A stretch of 32,752 nt of DNA from DASPOJ01 sp050014395 (GCA_050014395.1 JBEKDK010000031.1:1-32752); one strand, 5' to 3'. Numbered from the stretch's first letter, positions 7,823 to 15,869 are shown. The notes: generated by a model not told the origin, from the sequence alone. Numbers and translations: made by a program.

Positions 7823-7858
7823 GTCGGTATTCTACGCCAGATCGAAGCGGTGAAGGTA

Positions 7859-8080
7859 TCAAGAGCCGCGGCGCGGGGCGGCCGGTTTTGAATACAACGC
7901 GTGTCTGCGTTTCGTTAACACTTCACAGAGATAGCCGACGATGTATTCTCTGCGCGCAAGTTCTTTCAGGTCCTGATTTTCTACCAGATCGCGGACTCCT
8001 TTTTCGACGGCTCTCCAGAGTCCGGTTCCCTCGAAACGCTTGTATGGATGCGGTATGGCGGTTTTGCGCGGACTTGGCAT
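7859..8080 (-). CDS. Small hypothetical protein (73 aa)
   Basis: The start ATG at 8080 is fixed by a strong Shine-Dalgarno, AAGGAG, seven bases ahead. The frame is open further upstream but the extension crosses the divergent promoter region and the GH39 start. The peptide begins MPSPRKTAIPHPYKRFEG, then 'TGLWRAVEKGVRDLVENQDL', then 'REYIVGYLCEVLTKRR', and ends in a basic tail. It looks like a single helical domain with no membrane segment or signal peptide. No function can be assigned. It is divergent from the GH39 gene (109-base gap) and lies 36 bases ahead of the CPCC protein on the same strand. Confidence 0.7.
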   Translation of the reverse strand: MPSPRKTAIPHPYKRFEGTGLWRAVEKGVRDLVENQDLKELARREYIVGYLCEVLTKRRHALYSKPAAPRRGS

Positions 8081-8189
8081 TTGAATTCTCCTTATCTGAT
8101 CGTATCGCGCTTGTCGAAATGAAACGCGAAAATCAATCGTTTCCGAGCGCGGCCAGGCTGGGAGTGGCTTATGATGTGCCGGGCAAATC

Positions 8190-9929
8190 ATGATGCGAAT
8201 CGCATCGCGAACTATATTGCTTAGCGCGGCGCTGGGCTTGGCTACGGCCATCTCGCCCGCGGGGCCGCGGCTGGCAGCGCAATCGCCCGTGGCGGATGCC
8301 CAATCGGCGGCAGCGCAGGCGATCATCATCGACGTGGACGCCGCGCACCCGGGCGGCACGTACACGCCCGCGTGGAATTTCTTCGGCGCGGACGAGCCCA
8401 ACTACGTTTACAGCGCGAACGGCGAAAAACTGTTGCGCGAACTCGCGGCGCTCAGCCCCACGCCGGTGCACATTCGTTTGCACAATTTGTTGACGAGCGG
8501 CGACGGGACGGGCTCGCTGAAGTGGGGCTCGACAGATGTTTACCGTGAAGATGTGGCCGGCAATCCCATCTACGACTGGACGATCACGGACAAGATCTTC
8601 GACGCGATGCGCGAGGCCGGCGTGCAGCCGCTGGTGGAAGTGGGCTTCATGCCCGAAGCGCTTTCGACGCATCCGGAGCCTTACCGGCACACGTTTCCGA
8701 ACACGGGCGTGGGCGGCATTTTCACCGGATGGTCCTATCCACCGAAGGATTACGCGAAGTGGTCCGCTCTGGTGACGGCGTGGGTGACGCATCTGCGCGA
8801 TCGCTACGGCGCGGACGCGCTGCGCGGCTGGCTGTGGGAAGTGTGGAATGAGCCGGACATCGCGTACTGGCACGGCACGCCCGAAGAGTACGACCAATTG
8901 TATGACGTGACTTCAGCTGCGATCCGCGGCGTGCTGCCCGGCGCGAAAATCGGGGGTCCGGATTCGACGGGGCCGGGACCGGGGCGCGCCTCCGATTTTC
9001 TGGAGCAATTTTTGACGCACTGCAATCGCGGCTGGAATTACGCCACGCACCAGACCGGCGCGCCGCTGGACTTCATCAGCTTCCATCCCAAGGGCGCGCC
9101 CACGATGGTGGATGGGCACGTGCGCATGGGAATTCGCAATCAATTGGCGGCGATGGATCGCGGGATGAAAATTGTGGCGTCGTTTCCGGAGTACCGCAAC
9201 ACGCCGATTATTCTAGGCGAAAGCGATCCGGAAGGCTGCGGCGCGTGCTCGCTGGCCACGAATCCGGTGGAGGCATATCGCAACGGACCGCTGTACGGAG
9301 TTTATGTGGCGGAAGCCGAGGCGCGCACGTATGAATTGGCGCGAAAAAACGGCGTGATTCTCGAAGGCTCTGTAACGTGGGCGCTCGAGTATGAAAATGA
9401 GCCGTACTTCGCCGGGTATCGCGATCTGGCGACGAACGGCGTGGATAAAGCCGTGCTGAATGTCTTCCGCATGCTGGGGATGCTGAAAGGCGATTGGCTG
9501 CCAGTTACGAGCACAGGCGCGTTGCGCGTCGAAGATATCCTAGCGAACGGCGTGGCCGCCGCGCCCGACGTGAACGCGATAGCGACGCGCGGGGATAAGG
9601 AAATTGATGTGCTGGTGTGGAATTATCACGACGACGACGTGAAAGCGCCGGCGGCCAACATGCAAATCAACGTCGCTGGGTTGCCGGCTAAACGCGTGCG
9701 CGTCGAACAATTCCGAATGGATGCAGAACACAGCAACGCGTTCGCGGCGTGGCTCGCGATGGGCTCGCCCGCGACGCCAACGCCGGCGCAGCAAACTGCG
9801 CTTGAGCGCGCTGGTGCGCTCGCGACGCTAGGAAATCCGCGGCAGATGGCGGTGAAGAACGGGATGTTGGCGCTGCCGTTTTCGCTTCCCCGGCAAGGCG
9901 TGGAATTACTGCGTATCAGTTGGCGATAG
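8190..9929 (+). CDS. Secreted glycoside hydrolase, GH39-type (beta-xylosidase-like)
   Basis: 579 aa. A signal peptide is visible (about 1-30: MMRIASRTILLSAALGLATA, then Ser-Pro-Ala and a likely cleavage after LAA). The catalytic TIM barrel runs from about 55 to 430. Acid/base Glu221 is in 'WEVWNEPDI' (216-224), the Asn-Glu-Pro signature of clan A retaining glycosidases. Nucleophile Glu344 is in 'PIILGESDPEG' (339-349). The spacing matches family 39 xylan beta-xylosidases and alpha-L-iduronidase relatives. The segment 440-579 looks like the C-terminal beta-sandwich seen in that family. It probably acts in the periplasm or outside the cell on plant or microbial polysaccharides; the exact sugar is not determinable. 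Adjacent ATGs at 8190 and 8193 are possible starts and neither has an SD. A TATGAT -10-like box sits at 8170-8175. It is a lone gene, convergent with ftsH. Confidence 0.85.
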   Translation: MMRIASRTILLSAALGLATAISPAGPRLAAQSPVADAQSAAAQAIIIDVDAAHPGGTYTPAWNFFGADEPNYVYSANGEKLLRELAALSPTPVHIRLHNLLTSGDGTGSLKWGSTDVYREDVAGNPIYDWTITDKIFDAMREAGVQPLVEVGFMPEALSTHPEPYRHTFPNTGVGGIFTGWSYPPKDYAKWSALVTAWVTHLRDRYGADALRGWLWEVWNEPDIAYWHGTPEEYDQLYDVTSAAIRGVLPGAKIGGPDSTGPGPGRASDFLEQFLTHCNRGWNYATHQTGAPLDFISFHPKGAPTMVDGHVRMGIRNQLAAMDRGMKIVASFPEYRNTPIILGESDPEGCGACSLATNPVEAYRNGPLYGVYVAEAEARTYELARKNGVILEGSVTWALEYENEPYFAGYRDLATNGVDKAVLNVFRMLGMLKGDWLPVTSTGALRVEDILANGVAAAPDVNAIATRGDKEIDVLVWNYHDDDVKAPAANMQINVAGLPAKRVRVEQFRMDAEHSNAFAAWLAMGSPATPTPAQQTALERAGALATLGNPRQMAVKNGMLALPFSLPRQGVELLRISWR

Positions 9930-9956
9930 GGCGGTTGCGCGGTTGCGCGAGCTAAA

Positions 9957-11891
9957 TCAGCCCTTCGTGAATCCGGGCGCGGGCCGCAGCTCAGGCCGCG
10001 GCGTTTGCCGCGGTTCCGCCGCGGGCACGGCCGGCGGAGACTGCTGCGGGGGCGGCGGCACGACGCGCTGGGGCAACGGCTTGCCGTCAATGAGCAGCTT
10101 CAATTCATTGGCATCGAGCACTTCGCGCTCGAGCAGCGCCGCGGCGATGCGTTCGAGCGTTTCGCGGTGCAACGTGAGGATGTTGCGCGCCGCTTCGTAG
10201 CAACTCATCACGATCTTGTGGACTTCCTTATCGATCTGCACCGCGGTGTCTTCCGAAAAATCGCGGTGCTGGGCAATCTCGCGGCCCAGGAAGATCGCTT
10301 CTTCCTTTTTGCCGAATGACAGCGGGCCCAACTCGCTCATGCCCCAATCGCAAACCATTTTCCGGGCGATCTCCGAAGCGCGCTCGATATCGTTTCCGGC
10401 GCCGGTGGTGATGTGGCCCAGGAAAATTTCCTCGGCCAGACGTCCGCCCATCAGCACGGTGAGCGTGCCTTCGAGATAAGTTTTCGTGTAGGTGTGCTTG
10501 TCGTCGATCGGCAGTTGCATCGTCAAACCCAGCGCCATGCCGCGCGGAATGATCGTGACTTTGTGCAGCGGATCGGCCGTTGGCGTCATCGCTGCGACCA
10601 GCGCGTGCCCGGCCTCATGGTAAGCCGTGTTGCGCTTCTCCTCTTCGGAGAGAATCATGGACCGGCGCTCGACGCCCATCAGGACTTTGTCCTTGGACAT
10701 TTCGAAATCGATCATCAGCACGGTCTTGCGGTTCTGACGCGCGGCCCACAGCGCCGCTTCGTTCACCAAGTTCGCCAGATCGGCGCCGGAAAAGCCCGGC
10801 GTGCCGCGCGCGATCACAGACAAATCCACATCTTCGCTGATGGGTACTTTGCGCGTGTGCACGCGCAGAATTTCCTCGCGGCCTTTGATGTCTGGCCGCG
10901 GCACCACCACGCGGCGATCGAAGCGGCCCGGGCGCAGCAGCGCCGGGTCCAGCACGTCAGGCCGGTTGGTGGCCGCGATCAAGATCACGCCTTCGTTGGA
11001 TTCGAAGCCGTCCATTTCGACGAGCAGCGCGTTCAGCGTTTGCTCGCGCTCGTCGTGACCGCCGCCCAAGCCGGCGCCGCGGTGGCGGCCGACAGCGTCA
11101 ATTTCGTCGATGAACACGATACACGGCGCGTTCTTCTTGCCCTGTTCGAATAGATCGCGCACGCGGCTGGCGCCCACGCCTACGAACATTTCCACGAAGT
11201 CCGATCCGGAGATGGAAAAGAACGGCACATTGGCTTCGCCGGCGATGGCCCGCGCCAGCAGAGTCTTGCCCGTGCCGGGAGGTCCGACCAGCAGCACGCC
11301 CTTGGGAATGCGTCCGCCAAGCTTTTGGAATTTCTGCGGGTCTTTCAGGAAGTCGATGATTTCTTGCAGCTCCGCTTTGGCCTCTTCGGAGCCGGCCACA
11401 TCCTTGAACGTGGCTTTCTTCTGCTGCGATGTAAGCAGGCGCGCGCGCGACTTACCGAAACTCAGCGCTTTATTCCCTCCAGCCTGCATTTGCCGCATGA
11501 TGAAAATCAAAACCACCACCAGCAAGATCAGCGGCGCGGCGTTCATCAATAGGTTGACCCAATCGCCGCCCGTGTGTTCCTCGACCGTGATCAACGTGCC
11601 CTTGTCTTCGAGATTCTTGGTCAGGTCCGGCGCGTCTTCCTTGAATATTGTGGTGTGGAATTTTTTGCCGCTGTCGCGCCAATCGCCTTTGACTTCGTAG
11701 CTCGTCGGGTTGATGTACAGCGTCACATCCTTCACGTTGCCCTTGTTCACCTGGGCCATGAACTCGCTGTAGCTGGGCTCTTCGTCGCGCGCCGATGGGT
11801 TGCTGCTGGACACCATCTTCCACAGGACAACGCCGAGCAGGATGATGAACATCCAGGAGAGCACTGTTTTGACTGTCGAACTCGAATTCAC
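9957..11891 (-). CDS. ftsH: ATP-dependent zinc metalloprotease FtsH
   Basis: 644 aa, normal length. A membrane-bound AAA+ protease that extracts and degrades membrane and short-lived cytosolic proteins. Two membrane segments (about 8-26 and 113-133) flank a periplasmic domain. AAA module: Walker A 'GPPGTGKT' (203-210), Walker B 'CIVFIDEIDAVGRHRG' (257-272), second region of homology 'RPGRFDRRVVV' (320-330). Protease module: 'HEAGHA' (425-430) with His425 and His429 as zinc ligands and E426 catalytic; Asp501 in 'TTGAGNDIERA' is the third ligand. The start is GTG at 11891, with GAGG about seven bases ahead. The C-terminal tail (about 610-644) is Pro/Gln-rich. It follows tilS by 212 bases; tilS-ftsH adjacency is common, often with hpt between, and here hpt is absent. 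Confidence 0.97.
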   Translation of the reverse strand: MNSSSTVKTVLSWMFIILLGVVLWKMVSSSNPSARDEEPSYSEFMAQVNKGNVKDVTLYINPTSYEVKGDWRDSGKKFHTTIFKEDAPDLTKNLEDKGTLITVEEHTGGDWVNLLMNAAPLILLVVVLIFIMRQMQAGGNKALSFGKSRARLLTSQQKKATFKDVAGSEEAKAELQEIIDFLKDPQKFQKLGGRIPKGVLLVGPPGTGKTLLARAIAGEANVPFFSISGSDFVEMFVGVGASRVRDLFEQGKKNAPCIVFIDEIDAVGRHRGAGLGGGHDEREQTLNALLVEMDGFESNEGVILIAATNRPDVLDPALLRPGRFDRRVVVPRPDIKGREEILRVHTRKVPISEDVDLSVIARGTPGFSGADLANLVNEAALWAARQNRKTVLMIDFEMSKDKVLMGVERRSMILSEEEKRNTAYHEAGHALVAAMTPTADPLHKVTIIPRGMALGLTMQLPIDDKHTYTKTYLEGTLTVLMGGRLAEEIFLGHITTGAGNDIERASEIARKMVCDWGMSELGPLSFGKKEEAIFLGREIAQHRDFSEDTAVQIDKEVHKIVMSCYEAARNILTLHRETLERIAAALLEREVLDANELKLLIDGKPLPQRVVPPPPQQSPPAVPAAEPRQTPRPELRPAPGFTKG

Positions 11892-12103
11892 CGTTTCCCT
11901 CGCCTGCCGGGACCGTTTGCCCCGGACCCACGCTGACCCCGCCCTCGTAAGGGCGTCTGCACAATATAAGACAATTTCGCGGCCCGGCCACGGCTTCCTT
12001 CAAGGCCGTTGCTCGCTAGTTACTTAGATGCGCGAATCGAAAGGATGTCACCAGCTTCCACCCGGCCGAAACGCGGGGCCGAAGACTGAGCTAACCCTTG
12101 GCG
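11892..12103. other. tilS-ftsH intergenic region with a small hairpin
   Basis: 212 bases that probably hold the ftsH leader. A perfect six-base-stem hairpin (CGCCCT, loop CGTA, AGGGCG) spans 11940-11955. No T-run follows it, so it is not a classical terminator. I see no hpt gene or other reading frame in this gap. Confidence 0.35.
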
Positions 12104-13657
12104 CTACAACGACTCCTCTTCGATGAGCACGCCGATTTCGGTGCCCGCGGCCGCCGCGAACTCCGCCGCCACCGGGAAGCCGCGCGCCCAGACAATGGCG
12201 CCGGCGCTGGTCAAGACCGGCCAGCCCGCGCGATCGCGCACAGAAACGCGCCGCTCCAGCAGTAGCCGCTTCAGCTTGCGAATATGCCGCCGTCCGCTGG
12301 GGCGAAAACTATCGCCCGGAAGCCAACTGCGTACCACCAGCGGTGAGCGCAAACGGTCCCGGTCGAGCGCGCTCAACCCAACACCAGTTTCTCGCGACAC
12401 TTGCGGCCAGTCAATTAATTTGAACCGCAGTCGCCGCCCAATTTCCGGAACCGCAACTTCGGCCGAGTCGGCGCCTTCCAGGCGAATCGGATACTCGAAA
12501 CGCGCCGCTTCGCCGCGGGTTGCGCCCTCGCGCGTGCTCACCGCGCTCTCGGCAGGCGCCAGTGAGAATCGCAGCGTTTCAAAATCGCGCGCGACTCGCA
12601 CTCCCGGCAGATGCGTTTCGGCGCCGCTGGCTCGCCCCGCAGAGCTGCCTTCGAAATGCGACTGAGCCCCAGATTGCCGTGCAAGGCGCAGCACCTGATC
12701 CGTGTGCCGCGCCGTAAGGCCCGTGCGATCGCCGCGCAATTCCTGAAAGATCCGGCGAATCAGGCGGCGCGAGGGCGCGGCGGAGGCAGCGGCGAGGCCA
12801 TGGGCGGAATCGGCACTCGGGGCCGGGCCGGGCGTCGCGAAACCGATCGGCTGCAGCAAATCGGCGGCGCGAATCGCGATTGCGCCGGAGGCGTCGCGCT
12901 GCGTCTTGCTGCGCAACGCGTCGGCAACCCACGCCTCCCAGAACGCTTCTTCGTCCGCGGCGAGCGATGCCAGGCGGCACAATTGCGCCACCGCTTGCGG
13001 CTCGAAATCTTTCTCCAGAAATGGCAGCAGCCGATGCCGAATTCGCGCGCGCAGCCGCGTGGTGTCCTCGTTGCTGGCGTCCTCGCGCCACGGTTGGCCC
13101 AGGGCCACAAGAAGTTGCCGCAATTCGCTTCTGCGAACTTCCAGAAGCGGCCGGAAAATCGTGCCCGATCCCAGTGGCATCACCGGATGGATTCCGGCAA
13201 GTCCCGTCAGGCCCGTGCCGCGCAACAAGTGCGAGAGCACCGTCTCGGCCTGATCGTCCGCGGTGTGCGCGACGGCAACGGACGTCGCGCGCCCATCGGC
13301 GATGACCTGATCGAAAAATTGGTATCGCAGCCGCCGCGCGGCGTCTTCCAGATTCCAACCTTCGCGGCTCGCTGCGGCGCGCACGTCCTGTGCGCCAAGC
13401 ACGAATCCTAAGCGATGACCCGCCGCCAACTTCTCGACAAAGAGTTGGTCCCCCGCCGCGTCGCTGCCGCGAAGCTGGTGGTTGAAATGGAGAACAACAA
13501 GGCGGATGCCCAGAGTGTCGCTCAGCTCGAGCAAAAGCCGCAGCAACGCCACCGAATCGGCGCCTCCGGAGACGGCCACGCCCACGGCATCGCCCGCCTG
13601 CAGCATGCGCTGCCGCGAAATGCTCTGAAGAATCCGCGTTTGAATTGAGGACTGCAT
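12104..13657 (-). CDS. tilS: tRNA(Ile)-lysidine synthase TilS
   Basis: 517 aa. It modifies the wobble C of tRNA-Ile(CAU) to lysidine, so that the tRNA reads AUA codons and is charged with Ile. The N-terminal PP-loop ATPase motif 'SGGADS' (30-35) and following 'VVLHFNHQLRG' (about 54-64), then 'HTADDQAETVLSHLLRGTG', are diagnostic. The 'R.R.RHRLLPFLE' segment precedes the middle domain. The C-terminal domain (about 440-517) ends with 'ERRVSVRDRAGWPVL' and 'IVWARGFPV', as in TilS proteins. The central region has a low-complexity Ala-rich linker (about 275-300). ATG at 13657 has only a weak SD. A tRNA with anticodon CAT lies about 2 kb away at 15742 and is a possible substrate if it is tRNA-Ile2 rather than elongator tRNA-Met. 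Confidence 0.95.
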   Translation of the reverse strand: MQSSIQTRILQSISRQRMLQAGDAVGVAVSGGADSVALLRLLLELSDTLGIRLVVLHFNHQLRGSDAAGDQLFVEKLAAGHRLGFVLGAQDVRAAASREGWNLEDAARRLRYQFFDQVIADGRATSVAVAHTADDQAETVLSHLLRGTGLTGLAGIHPVMPLGSGTIFRPLLEVRRSELRQLLVALGQPWREDASNEDTTRLRARIRHRLLPFLEKDFEPQAVAQLCRLASLAADEEAFWEAWVADALRSKTQRDASGAIAIRAADLLQPIGFATPGPAPSADSAHGLAAASAAPSRRLIRRIFQELRGDRTGLTARHTDQVLRLARQSGAQSHFEGSSAGRASGAETHLPGVRVARDFETLRFSLAPAESAVSTREGATRGEAARFEYPIRLEGADSAEVAVPEIGRRLRFKLIDWPQVSRETGVGLSALDRDRLRSPLVVRSWLPGDSFRPSGRRHIRKLKRLLLERRVSVRDRAGWPVLTSAGAIVWARGFPVAAEFAAAAGTEIGVLIEEESL

Positions 13658-13801
13658 TCAGAATCGCCTACGGAGCTCGCCGCCATACAGCGCAGCCGCT
13701 ATGGTAACAGCCGCGGGCGCTTGACTCATAATTCGATACAGGGATCGAGCGCGCGAAATGCTTCACGGTCTTGGAAATTGGGTCTAGAGCGAATCGGGGA
13801 A

Positions 13802-14209
13802 TTAATTGGCGGAGATCTGCTCGGCCATCATCGCGCGGCTGTGAGCAATTCGCCGATCCAACACGACCGCCGCAAAATACGCGCATGAGCCGCGCTCGCC
13901 GTCCAGCCACGTGCTGAAGCCCCGCGATATCCAGCCGAGCGTGGCCCGGATGCTTCCGAGCACCGCGTAGTACGTGCGCACCGCAACCATCGACTGCCCA
14001 TCATTGCCCGGCTCCGGGCAAAGCTGCAGAAGCTGCATCAAGCGTCCGAACTCGTCTCCGCTGACGTTTCGGGCGCCGATGCCCGCGACCTCGCGCGCCT
14101 GCTGCGAAAGCTCGAGGCTTCGCGCGGCGACGACCATCGCGCGGCAGTAGAGGACGAAGAACTGCAGCAGCGCCACGCCCGAGAGCACGAGAATAAGAGA
14201 AGCTATCAT
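13802..14209 (-). CDS. Membrane-anchored hypothetical protein (135 aa)
   Basis: I do not recognise the family. A single N-terminal hydrophobic helix (about 2-24: IASLILVLSGVALLQFFVLY) is followed by a soluble, mostly helical domain. That domain contains 'EFGRLMQLLQLCPEPGND', then 'RTYYAVLGSIRATLGWI', and a C-terminal 'RRIAHSRAMMAEQI'. The helix looks like an uncleaved anchor with the C-terminal domain in the cytoplasm, judging by the many positive charges just after it. The start ATG overlaps the stop of the upstream seven-segment membrane protein (ATGA, 14209-14206), so the two are co-translated and may form one complex. The gap to tilS downstream is 144 bases. Confidence 0.65.
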   Translation of the reverse strand: MIASLILVLSGVALLQFFVLYCRAMVVAARSLELSQQAREVAGIGARNVSGDEFGRLMQLLQLCPEPGNDGQSMVAVRTYYAVLGSIRATLGWISRGFSTWLDGERGSCAYFAAVVLDRRIAHSRAMMAEQISAN

Positions 14210-14928
14210 CGATGATCGGCCACCGGGTCCGCCATGCCGCCCGATCCGGACACGCTGGCCACAGCCAAGCGATCATCCTCGCTGACCTGCGAAAACGTGT
14301 AGGCCCACGCCGCCGGCAGGAGAATGCTGAGAAGTGGCGGCACGTACTGCCACAGCGCATTGCGCGGATAAAGATTGGTGAGAGCGTAGAACGCCGCAAA
14401 AGCGCTAAAGTACACGCCCAAAGAGAGCACAAATTGAATCAGACGTGTGCGCGTCTCGTGGAGCTTCATCACCGCACCCCACAACACATAAGCAAGCACC
14501 AGGCCGACAAAATAAAGATTCTGGGAAAGCTCCACGACAAACAGGGTAAGCATCCTGTCGTGCGACGCGATCACAACCTTAAGCGAGACCAGCGCCGTGC
14601 CCACCAGGAGTAGCATCGCCCCGCCCCGGACGTACCTGCCGACCCGCAGCTCAGCGAACACGCGCTTGTATAGCCCTATCAGAACGAAGAAAAGGACAAT
14701 GATCAGAAGGGCGTCTGTGTAGAAGTAGCAGTAGAAATACTGGCGAGAACTATAGCCATAGGTCCTCAGCGTCACGTAGTTGAGAATCCCTTCAGCTGCG
14801 GACATCAGGAGGTACAGATTTAACGCGAGGTATTTGAAGAACGATTTCGATTTGAGCGAGCACACCACCGCTAGGCTGTCCGCGAGGACAGCTAACGCCG
14901 CCAGTACGTAATCGGCCGGGCTCAGCAA
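14206..14928 (-). CDS. Multi-pass membrane protein, about seven segments (240 aa)
   Basis: Unrecognised family. About seven hydrophobic helices are seen (roughly 6-26, 32-52, 68-90, 101-120, 128-150, 165-186, 193-214). Hydrophilic loops include a Tyr/Phe-rich stretch 'SSRQYFYCYFYTDALL' (60-75). The C-terminal tail (215-240) is polar and probably cytoplasmic. The frame has no ATG near its beginning. The start is taken as TTG at 14928 because GGAAGG sits about five bases ahead. It overlaps the next gene by four bases and lies 60 bases after the repeat-peptide gene with no obvious terminator between, so three genes may form one operon. A receptor- or transporter-like role is possible, but nothing in the sequence proves it. 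Confidence 0.65.
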   Translation of the reverse strand: MLSPADYVLAALAVLADSLAVVCSLKSKSFFKYLALNLYLLMSAAEGILNYVTLRTYGYSSRQYFYCYFYTDALLIIVLFFVLIGLYKRVFAELRVGRYVRGGAMLLLVGTALVSLKVVIASHDRMLTLFVVELSQNLYFVGLVLAYVLWGAVMKLHETRTRLIQFVLSLGVYFSAFAAFYALTNLYPRNALWQYVPPLLSILLPAAWAYTFSQVSEDDRLAVASVSGSGGMADPVADHR

Positions 14929-14988
14929 CCAAACCTTCCGGCGGCTGAGTCCGACAGACCAAAGCCAACTACGCCTTGGTTATCAGCT

Positions 14989-15327
14989 TCAGCTCACCAC
15001 TGCGTGTGGCGGCAGAGGCGGTGGCGGGCCAATCGCAGTCGCTATGAGCACGTTCGCCGCTGCATGTGGCGGCAGAGGCGGTGGCGGCCCAATCGCGGTT
15101 GCTACGAGCACGCTCGCTGCTGCGTGTGGCGGCAGAGGCGGTGGCGGCCCAATCGCAGTTGCTATGAGCGCGTTCGCCGCTGCATGTGGCGGCAGAGGCG
15201 GTGGCGGCCCAATCGCGGTTGCCGTGAACGCCTTTGCTCCGGCATGGTGTGTCATAACAACTGCGACCACACCTGCCGTTAGAACCAACGCTACTACCAG
15301 TGAAACTACTGCTAGGTACCGGGGCAT
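14989..15327 (-). CDS. Secreted repeat protein: four copies of a 20-residue Pro-rich unit
   Basis: 112 aa. ATG at 15327 has an excellent SD (GGAGGG, five bases ahead). Residues 1-31 form a signal peptide or anchor: 'YLAVVSLVVALVLTAGVVAVV' in part, then 'HHAGAKA'. The rest is four units of consensus ATAIGPPPPLPPHAAANVLI, the last shortened to end 'PHAVVS'. The 13-residue core TAIGPPPPLPPHA is identical in all four copies, while the linker between cores varies (N/S, A/V, I/V). Poly-Pro segments would be extended type-II helices. No known domain is recognised. Possible roles: a surface or periplasmic spacer, a ligand for Pro-binding modules, or a multi-copy peptide precursor. The gene is transcribed toward two membrane-protein genes. 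Confidence 0.75.
   Translation of the reverse strand: MPRYLAVVSLVVALVLTAGVVAVVMTHHAGAKAFTATAIGPPPPLPPHAAANALIATAIGPPPPLPPHAAASVLVATAIGPPPPLPPHAAANVLIATAIGPPPPLPPHAVVS
15001..15240. repeat. Tandem array of four 60-bp repeats within the Pro-rich gene
   Basis: Units start at 15001, 15061, 15121 and 15181. About 30 bases per unit (GTGGCGGCAGAGGCGGTGG and what follows) are nearly invariant. Units 1 and 3 differ at only three of 60 positions. Units 2 and 4 are identical over their first 42. Units 1 and 2 differ at about seven. The alternation implies that a 60-bp pair was duplicated as a 120-bp block. There are no unique spacers, so this is not a CRISPR array. Confidence 0.95.
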
Positions 15328-15694
15328 ATAGCCCTCCGAGAGAGAACGGAGCGACTATATACCGATACGCGGCATTTTGGTACTAAAGTACTGGTTTGTG
15401 TCTAAACGATCAACACCCCCGGCTTTGGCCGTCGGCTAGGGTTTAGCCCGCCGGGCAGCCAGGTCGGTTCCGCGTATCCGAGTGTCAGGATAGGTTCCGC
15501 GACCGGCGGCAACAATGGTACGAAGGTCCTACGGGGATAACCGATTGGAATGGGCTTAAATAGCCTGTTTTAGGCGCATTTCCGCTTTGGCACTTAGGCC
15601 CTTACCGCGCGTTACCCGCGTCTTTTGATCGCAGGTCTCGGCGCCATCCCCGCGACGAGGGGTATTGACGGAGCCCCTGTTCCCTGCCGCCCGC
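15328..15694. other. Non-coding region between the repeat-peptide gene and the tRNA
   Basis: About 370 bases with no convincing gene on either strand. On the minus strand, the repeat-peptide leader has TATATA (15356-15361) as a possible -10. A perfect dyad GTACT-AA-AGTAC at 15380-15391 lies where the -35 would be, as an operator would. At 15462-15504 two nested inverted repeats (GGTCG...CGACC outside, TATCC...GGATA inside) could fold into one interrupted hairpin. Several short GGGG/CCCC inverted repeats lie at about 15645-15680. Confidence 0.35.
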
Positions 15695-15724
15695 TTGACA
15701 GCCGCGGAAGCGCATCCGTACCAT
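15695..15724 (+). promoter_or_regulatory. Promoter of the tRNA gene
   Basis: TTGACA (15695-15700, perfect -35), 18 bases, then TACCAT (15719-15724, four of six to TATAAT). The expected start is about ten bases before the tRNA 5' end at 15742, as usual for a monocistronic tRNA. Confidence 0.7.
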
Positions 15725-15741
15725 GGCGAAGTCCCACGGAT

Positions 15742-15816
15742 GCCGGCGTAGCTCAGGGGTAGAGCGAGGGTCTCATAATCCCTAGGTCGTGGGTTCGAGT
15801 CCCACCACCGGCACCA
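15742..15816 (+). tRNA. tRNA with anticodon CAT (elongator Met, or Ile2)
   Basis: 75 nt including an encoded CCA (15814-15816) and discriminator A15813. The cloverleaf reads: acceptor GCCGGCG, D-stem GCTC/GAGC with a seven-base loop, anticodon loop CTCATAA (anticodon CAT), variable AGGTC, T-stem GTGGG/CCCAC with loop TTCGAGT. Two stem mismatches are seen: C6 opposite A67 in the acceptor stem, and T31 opposite T39 beside the anticodon loop. Such a tRNA is either elongator tRNA-Met or the lysidine-modified tRNA-Ile2; the initiator is unlikely because the three G-C pairs above the loop are absent. It has its own promoter. Only T-rich sequence, with no hairpin, follows. Confidence 0.85.
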
Positions 15817-15869
15817 CTTTTACTTTTGAGGATTCACGTAGCTCCGCTGATTTGCGTGCAACAGCGATG

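Noticed and set aside
15001..15240. CRISPR-like array
   Set aside because: The units are contiguous 60-mers with no unique spacers, and they encode a protein.
15004..15331. Plus-strand frames through the 60-bp repeats, giving Trp/Arg-rich repeat peptides
   Set aside because: The repeat length is a multiple of three, so several frames stay open. Only the minus-strand frame has an SD and a signal peptide.
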